A DNA stretch of 64,000 nucleotides from Sitta carolinensis (lineage: Eukaryota > Chordata > Aves > Passeriformes > Sittidae). Location of the stretch: contig CM063290.1 in assembly GCA_032173965.1 (NCBI GenBank), positions 1,178,001 to 1,242,000 on the forward strand. The letters run 5' to 3'. Made by a program: the position numbers and the translations under genes. Positions 24,901 to 33,900 of this stretch are shown here, piece after piece. Each line of letters begins with the position of its first letter. Within the stretch, counting starts at the first letter, position 1. The notes under the pieces are model-generated. The model was not told the origin of the DNA. It saw only the letters and a list, made by a program, of their open reading frames with translations, and made no database searches.

Positions 24901-27900
24901 CCCTTTAACATCTCCTGAGCAGCTCTGGTGTCCAGGGCTGGAAATGCTGCCAGCCAGCCAAGCACGCTGCCAGGGCACTAAGGGCACATTCCCTGCCTGC
25001 CAGGGGAATGTTCTGCCCTGAATATTCCCACTGGCACTGAGAAATCTCTAACCCGTGCTGCTGCAGTTTGGGGGATTTTTCCCCTCCCACAACACCTGCA
25101 CTGGTCAGCGAGGTGCCATAGAAAGGTGGGCTCATACCTCAAATCCCGACTTTGCTGTGCAGCACAAGCAGCAAACTCAGGTGTGGCAGAGCAGCCCCTC
25201 GTTTGTTCGCTTTGTTTGGGTGCAGAATTCCCACGTGCAAGATAAAAATGCCCTGAAATCACCCTGCCCACCAGCGAGCTGGCACTGCCCGCCTTCTAAC
25301 TGCTGCTGAACGGCTCTGTTCTCCACAAATACAAATTATTGCAGCCTGACCCCCCCAAAAACCACCCCGCGGGGTGGGTGTGTGGGAAGGAGGGGGTGCA
25401 GCATCTCCGGAGCGAGCTCTCACTCCGGGGAGCAGAAAGGAGCAGTAATTGCTCCAGCAAAGGCAGCAGCTCAGCCCCAGCCCCCTTGCCATCAAAGCTT
25501 TTACAGCCTAACCTGAGCCCAGCCCCTCACGCAGGGCACTCGCCTTTAGAAGAAAATTGTTTTCACTGCTTTATCACAACGCCTCAGAAATCTTTGGGGA
25601 GGTCTTGGAGCCTTTTCCTCAAACACAAACCTTGCAGAGATGTGATCTCATTCCTTATCTCCTCATACCCCAGCCAGCCTCAGCAGCTACTCTGCACTAG
25701 GTGAGAGCAACAAACTCGATCTGCATTGGAAATTCAGTTTATTTCCTCTGGTTCCCACATGATTTTACATAAAACAACCATACTTGTAAATTTAAAGGCT
25801 ACATTTTAAGTACTTCCAGAGTATCTCTCTGGATTATTTTTTTTTCCAAGGGAATTTTTAGCAACTGACTTTAATTTCTCACATCTTGACTTACTGCCAG
25901 CCATACTCTTGAGGGATTTTCTAATCACACTTTTTTGTTCTTTACTGAGGCTGGTTTTAATTTTGTTTAAGCTTTGATAATAGAGCCTGAAAGCCTGCTA
26001 ATTAAAAGCTCTTTCACAATAGTGCTCCTAAGTAGCATTTTAAGGAGAATCCCCAGCAGTTGCTCACTGACCCTGCCCCTCCTCAAAAGGGTCAATGGGA
26101 GATGTAAAATCTGCTCAAAGCTGGAGGGAAGCAGCCCATGAAATACCACAGCAGCTCAGACCTGGAGGGCACAAAGAGTCCTTCATTCCCTGGAGCAGAA
26201 ATTTCCACACACGTTTTCGACATTTCAGATCCTCCAGCTTCTTTAAACAGGAAATAAAGCAGCTTAATTGGAGAAGGGGCTGCTTGTTCCCTCCTGTCAC
26301 CTTGGATATTAACTTAGGTACAACCAGGGAACAGCACAGAAACCACCAGAAATGCCTTGGCTTTCCTGATCTCCAGTTGCCTTCCCAAGCTGCATACATT
26401 TCTGTTTTATCTAATTTCTATTATCAACACTTTGATTAATTGGACGTGAGAGAAGAGCTGGTTTAAAATATCATTGGCTCATCATTTCCCAGCACCCAGG
26501 AAAGCTCTTGGCCAAAAATTCCTAAAGGCAGGGCCAGGGAAGGGAGTCATGTAAATTAAATAAGCAAGCCCATCTCAGCGGTGTTCCTGCTTCTCAGAAG
26601 CTCCTGTGCCCTGATGCCCTGTTGCCCATGGCAGTTCCCTTCTCCAGGCACAGCCTCCCCCCATCCTGGCAATGCCTGGGATGTCCAAACCTGCCCTTTG
26701 AGGGGATCCCTGACCCCCTCCCTCAGCACAACCGAGGTATTTTCATTATTCCACACTTAGAACAGAGGATAAAACAACCGAGGGAGGGTTCCCAAGTACC
26801 TGGCAGAATTCCCCATCTCCAAGGGCTGGAGTCCCTCTCGCAGGAGGTTGTGCTCCATTCAGAGCTTCCCAGCAGCAGCAGCAGGCTGCATTAACCCTTT
26901 GGAGGTCACAGGACTGCACAGTGCCCCCCTGTGCAGGCAGGGAAGAGCCAGGAGACCCCTGCAGCCAGCTTATCCCTTGCCATAGTGTCCAGCAATTCCT
27001 CCACCAGCTCTGACAGCTCCTTCACATCATTCTGGGGCAGGTTCATGTGTCCCACAGGATGAGCTGAGCTCTCAGCTCCCTTTGGGAAGCTTGGAAGTGA
27101 GCCCTGGAGCAGGTGTGGGGACAGGCTGCCCAGAGGAGTCCCCATCCCTGGAAGTGCTCCAGAACAGGAGGATGTGGCACTTGAGGGCCTGGCTTAGTGG
27201 TGAGCATGGTGGTGCTGGTGAAGTTGGGCTTCACAGCATCATGGAGAGGTTTGGGATGAAGGGATCTTGGAGATCCTCCTGTTCCAAGCCCAGCTGCCAC
27301 AAGCAGGGACACCTTTCCCTCTCCCAGGTTGCTCCCAGCCTCATCCAGCCTGTCCTTGAACCCTTCCAGAGACGGGGCAGCCACAACTTGGTGACCACAG
27401 AGGTCTTTTCCGACCTTAATGGAACATCAAAGGTGCCAGCTGTGCACACACAAATAACCCAGTTCTCACCCCCTGACCATCCTCCAAACCTTTCCAGGCT
27501 GTGAAACCGCCATCCTGTTCCCCATGCGCTCCAGGAAGATCTTTGGGAGCGTCCACCCGACCTCTGGGATGACCCTGAGCTCCTTCACTGCCTGCATCTG
27601 GCTCAAGGTGACCGAGGCCTTGGACAAAACCATCGTCTTCTCCTACGGGACCAAGTTCAACCCCTACGAGCTGCAGCTGTACCTGAGCGGGGCGGCGGCC
27701 GTGCTGGCCGTGGGGGGAGCCCAGCACAAGCTGGCTGCCAGGGACGTGGTCACTCCTGGCCAGTGGCTGCACCTGTGTGGCACCTGGAGCTCGGAGAACG
27801 GCTCTGCGTCGCTGTGGGCACAGGGGCAGCTGGCAGCCAGTGCCTGGGACGTGGCTGCTGCTCACACCATCCCTGACGGGGGGCTCCTGCAGCTGGGCCA

Positions 27901-30900
27901 GGAGAAGAACGGCTGCTGCCTGGGAGGGGGCTTCGATGAGGCTCTGGCCTTCTCAGGGAAGCTGACTGGCTTTAACCTGTGGGACAGGGTGCTCAGCCCA
28001 GCTGAGGTGACTGCTCAGGGCACGGGGGGCACCTGTGGCACCCGGGGCAACGTGGTGGGCTGGGGGTCACGGAGGTGCTGCCCTACGGAGGAGCCCAGTA
28101 CGTGTCCTAAAGCCTCTGCACAGACAATGTCCCAGCAGCCGGAGCTGCAGGAGCCCCTGCCTCTGGAATTCTGAGGAACACCAGCACTGCAAGGCCACAG
28201 CACGAGCTGCTGTGGGGATGGGCTCCATCTCTGCCTGCTGGCCTGGCAGAACCCAGGAACATCCCACAGCCGAGGCTTGGGAAAAGCCGGCCCTGGGGCC
28301 AGGCAGCTCTGCCTCTGCAGGGCAGGGTCTTCTGCTGTCTGAAGTGAGGGGCACCGTGGGCATTCAGGAGCCAAATGGAGCTCCTGACATCCCTGCTGAG
28401 GAACATCTGACCTGGCTCTGCAAAACACAGCAGCTGGGGCTGCCCCTGGAGCCCTGGCAGTGCCCGAGGCCAAGCTGGGCAGAGCTTGGAGCAGCCTGGG
28501 ACAGTGGGAGGGGTCCCTGCCCATGGCACTGGCTGAGCTTTAGGGTCCATTCCAACCCAAACCATTCCAGGCTCCTCCAATCCTTGGGTTCTTTAGTGTT
28601 AATGTGAATTTTACAGAGGAAGCACCCAAGTCAAGAAACGTGTTGCCTATTAATTGTTGTTAGTAATGTGTAGACTCTAAGAAAGCTAGTTCCTTGTTTA
28701 AAGCATTATTTATGCCACGGATTGGTATAAAGATAATATTCCCCATCATAATCTGACGTTACATTGGGAGGAAATGCAGCTGTATTATATTGTACATTGA
28801 CTTTACGATAATTTTATTGAAATTATTTTTGTAAATAAAGATACTTGACTAGACTAAAACTCTCTACTCTTCTTATAAACCAAAATTCTGAACCAAGTCC
28901 CAGGTGGGACTTTTTCCACGTTTTGAACCATGCAGTTTTAGCTGCTGATAGAGCAAAAATAAAGAGCAACATCTCACAGGAGCAGAGAGAGAGAGACCCC
29001 ATGCACAATCCTGGCCCTCTGGGGCCAGGTTTTAAGGTACATTTGGACTTGTTTGCTGCCCTCAGGGGGTTTGCACGAGATAGAATTGCTGCTGAGTGCC
29101 AGTGATCCTCTTCTCTCTCACACAAACTTATCCCAAATCCCCTAAAAGCCAAGGGCTGGCTACAGAGCACAGCAGCAGCTGCAGAGAGCCAAGGAGCTGC
29201 TGATGATTTTCATGTGGAAAACACAGCATGAGCAGAGAATGATGAATCCCCTACTCCCTGGCTATGTAACATTTACAACAAGAACCATTACTTGCTACCT
29301 GTTGAAGCCTCTGAATGAGTTATCATGAGGAATGTCTTATTCAAAGCAATTCCTATTTCTCCTGGAAGCAGCCCATCCTTCTTCTCTATTCCCCGTTTCC
29401 CTGTCTCTCTCATTCTCTGCAGATGTCCTAAGAACACACTTGGACAAATTTCTTGTCAGGTTTTTGCTACACTTCCTCCTGACCATGACAGATCCTTGCT
29501 GCCTGGATACAAAAGTAGTAAAAAAAGGTAAATTCCACTTTCCCGTGCCATTCAAGGGGCTTGTGCTTCATACCTAAAGTTATATGACCTGCTCCAAAGT
29601 TTTGGCAGCACTTTGCTTATTTAAGGGAAAGGGAATTGCTCTGATTGCTGGAATTTCTCCTGTTACCCTGCAATAAAAATGTATCTACGTTATAAATGCT
29701 TGGCAGTAAACTTGACAAAAATCCCTCGCTAAGTAATATCTGCAAATAACCTTACAGAACAATGAAATATTACCTCTGTTCATCTCTGGCAGCCAAACCC
29801 CAGATCTTCAGAGTTCCAAAAACACTCGGGGTCCCAACATTGTGCAAGGGCAAAACCACTCTCAAGCCCTCCCTCTGTTCAGTGCGCTCCATTAAGTGAA
29901 AACAAATGTCCCTGAAATGCAGCAGGAAAAGGAAAATCCTCCCAAAGATCAACAGAAATCCTTCCTGGCTGCTCCTCTAACTGCAGCTCATACCTGAGAT
30001 GCTTTGTCTTGGAGGGAGCCCTCTCCCATCTCAGGTTTGGCAGAGGAGCAAATGCAAAGCTCAGCCTTCCATCCTCACTGGCTCAGCTGGAAAACTTCCC
30101 GAGGGCTCTGCTCTTCCTTCAGCACCTCCCAGGACCAGCAAAGCTCCCCCACAGCCAGCACCACCGCTCACCCCTCTCTCTCCTGCCTCACTCAACCGCC
30201 TTTGTCATCAGTTTGGAAAACACCGAGGAAATCGCCTTTTGGGAGAACTGGGGCTGCAGTTATGAAAAAACCTCTGCGAGCCTGCAGTGCTGACACAGAG
30301 CAAGGATCCTGCATCCTCGGGATGCCGGAGCTGCTCTGGAAGGTGGAGCAGCCACGGCACTCTGGGATCACAGGGCAGAGCTGTGCTGTCCCCCGGGAAT
30401 GGGAATAAACCCGTGTGTGATGGCCGGGGGCAGCACAGGCGTGCCCAGAGCCCGCGCTCGCTGGAGCCAAGCCCTTCCCAAAGAGCTCTTTTTTAGCTAA
30501 CGAGATAAGAACCTGGCTGCGCAGCCAAAGAGTTGCCCCAAGTAATGAAAAACTCCGGTTCCTCTCCAACATTTGCAGGCAAGGGGCCAAAGTTTGCTCC
30601 GGCTGGTGCCACGAGGCTGAGCCCCGTCTGTGCAGCCCCACAACCAGGCTTTGTCTCCAAAAACTGCCTTGGAAATCCATCCTGGGCAGCCTCGCCTCCT
30701 GCTGCCCTCAGCAAACCCTCCCAGGGCAGCTCCCAGCGTGCTGCAAACGCAGCTTCTCCTGCCTCCCATCCCGATTCCGTGCAGGGGATTCAGTCAGCAC
30801 GCTGAATAAATCATGCTGCCCGTGCCGAGCCGCCCCTTCCAGGCTGCAATTCCCAAACCGGATATCCACAGCAACATCTGCTGGTGGAAGAACATAAATA

Positions 30901-33900
30901 CACAGCTCAGCCCTGCTGAAACCTTCCCTCGTGGCTTGTGCACTTTCCCCAAAACACACACACACACACTGCTTCTCCCCAAACCACCAATATATTCAAT
31001 ATTTGTTTCTGTTCCTACCCCGCAGTTACATGTGGCAATGCAATATGTTAGCACACTAATAAGCCTTAAAATAATAGACTTATAAATTAATTTATAAATG
31101 AGTAAATACAGGATGCACACGTTTAATTTGAGGGCTTAACACCTTCATAATAATGTTCTTTTAATAATTAGCTATTGCTACTTACTGCTATTACCCCTGC
31201 TCGAAGGAGAGCACTGATTTTCCCACTGCAGTAGCACTATATTGCAACAAACACTGTGAACTTTATTACTCCAATTCAATTGGAGTTCCTTTTATAGAGG
31301 AATGAATATTTTTGGCTTTTTAAACCACAAAAATAATAAAATGTAAAGAGATTAGCAACATTGTTCTGTATAAAGCTAATAACGTAGGCAAAATGAAAGA
31401 ACCACTACAAAGCTCTTATATCTTCCATCTGACTATTCCACCACAGAATGGGATTAATTTCATCCCCATTTCTCTTTTGGAGCCTTGCCAGTGACACGAA
31501 GAGGGAGGATAAGAGCTCCATGGCTGGTGCCTCATATCAGGGCTGATAATTTGGAGTCCATTAGCGGGGAATATTAACGACTCCAGATGTATTTCCTGCC
31601 CCATGGGTCAGCCAATCCATACCAAAACCTCCAGAGGGGCACTAAATTCACATATTCCTTGAGCAAGTCTGCCAGCAGAGTGTGATTAATACGTTTGATC
31701 ACATTTAGAGATATTTCCACAGCCCTGCTCTCATCTGCTCAGATCGGTTCCGTGGCTGGGTTGATCCTGGAGCCCTGCCCACCCCTATGGATTCTGTAAG
31801 GTGATGGTTCTGGACATGCCTGGCACAGCCTGGCTGATCCAGGACTAAAACCCTGGGCTGGGCTTACCTTGCAGGACGCTGCTGACGATGGTTTCTGTGT
31901 GCTCAGCCAGCAGCTCTGCCTTGGCAATGGCAGCCAAGGACAGGTAGCTGGACATGTTCCTGCACAGCTCCTTGCTGCCCCTCTGCAGGAATTTCACTGC
32001 CACTGGCACAGCCAGGGCCATCACTGGGGGACGGTTGTAATTCTGCAAAAACGTGGGGAAAAAAATATAAGAATGTGAAAGTCTTGTGCTAGGCAGAGTG
32101 GGGAAACCAAAGTCAAAGCAACAAGGGGAGAAAAAGCAAAAAACTCGTTAAGAGAGGTCAGGTTTTGGTAGCACCACTGGAGGCAGGAGTCAAAGAAAGC
32201 AAATATAGAAATTTAAAACTGCTGCAGCAGGAAATGTGAAGAATAGCCTTATTTTTTAGCTCTGCTAGAGGAAGTAGAAGGGCATTAACCAAATATGTGG
32301 TGCATAAATATAAATCAATATAAATAAAATGTATAAGATATGAAGTGCACGAAGTACAGGTTAACATTTCTAACAAGACATTTTGTGCTTGGTGCTCCCT
32401 GGAAGGCAGGGGCTGAATCCATCATCCCAAAGGAAAAACCTTGGAGCAGCCACTCCCTGGAACTGCTCTGGAAACTTGCTCACAGTGTGACAGCTCTAGT
32501 ATTGATCATTACTTATTCTGTAATCACTGAGATTTCATTTTTCATTTAAACTCACAGAATGCCAGAATGGTTTGGGTTGGAAAGGTCCTCAAAGCTCAGT
32601 GCCATGGGCAGAGCCACCTCCCATTATCCCAGGGGCTCCAGCCTGGCCTTGGGCACTGCCAGGGATCCAGGGGCAGCCCCAGCTGCTCCGGGAATTCCAG
32701 CCAATTCCTCTCAACACTGAGATTTTTCAGGAGTTCAAACTCCTCCTAAAATGGCTCCAAGCTTCTGGAATCCTATGGTCCCTGAGTGTACACTGGGCTT
32801 TTTGAATCGAGGTCAGGAAAGGTTTCCTGCTCTTATTTATACAGAAAATTGTGTGTACAAAGCACAGCCCCCTGGCCTGCTGAACTCCCAGAGTGTGGCT
32901 GGGACCCACATTGCCCCTGGAGCCTCCTTAACCAGTGCTCTGCTCTCCACTCAGCTCTGACTTGGAAACTGGAGCAGCTCCCTGTTTCTGAAAATAATCC
33001 TGCAGTGAGATTGTGTCTAATTGGCAGCTGAGCTCCCAGGCAAGCCCTGGAACCCAGATGTTCCAGACAGCAGCAGAACAGGGCGAAGAAGGCAGAGCAG
33101 ACTTTCACTCTGGAGCAGCTCTGAACAGAATAAATCCAGACTGAGAACCCCCAAATCTTTATTCCACAGTGTGAGTGGCTCTTCCCTTGGAGCACAGACC
33201 TGCCAAGCAGTGACACTCCCTCCCAGAGACCCCTGAGGAAGAAGGGGCTGCAGCCATCCCTTGGTGTCAAGACAGACAATTCTGGCAGCTGCCATGTGAC
33301 CAAAAGCTGCATCTTTAATGAGAAAAGCCCTTCAAATAAATGGAGCTTTCTGCAGCAGCATGTTTAAATCAACATAATGCCTCGTTATGTTTGGCTGGGA
33401 CACCACGGGGCAGGAGCCAAACGCTGCTCCAAGTTATTGCTCTGCTACTCCACACAAAGGATGGGAAGATAAGGCTTGGCTCTCTGACTAGGGCTTAAAA
33501 GATCTAAGAAAATTCCAAAGAACAATTCTTTTTTTTTTTTTTTTTCCCCCCACCCCTTACAATAAAGATAAAATCCTTAAAATTGCATTCAGAGGGAAGG
33601 ACAAAGGTTTCGTTTGTTCCATGATAAACATCAGGGCAGGAAGGCACACTTAGAAAATGTGGAGGTGACAATGAAGAGCAGATTTCAATAAAGTGATACA
33701 GTGATGTTTGCAAACCTTGGGGACCTCCCTGCTGCTGCTATCAACAGAGACCTGCCTGAGAGCCAGCCCAGCTGGCAGATAGATATTCATTATTGTTCCA
33801 ACTGTCCCCACATCTGCTGGAAAACCTCATTTTATCCCTCTTTTTTTTTTTAATGCAAAGGAACTTGCCAATAAAAGCTCTGTTTTAGGAGCAGCAAATG

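Larger units (their letters stand above)
28111..28855 (+). other. PTX3: PTX3 3' UTR
   Basis: About 740 nt between the conserved stop and a canonical poly(A) signal. The last 230 nt are AT-rich with ATTTAT and ATTATTTT runs, consistent with an unstable cytokine-type message. A CR1 fragment lies within it at about 28,430-28,568. The exact cleavage site is not known. Confidence 0.6.

Noticed and set aside
23431..28174. PTX3 as a pseudogene
   Set aside because: All splice sites, the signal peptide, pentraxin signature and even the codons after the frame break are conserved. A one-base consensus error is the simpler explanation.
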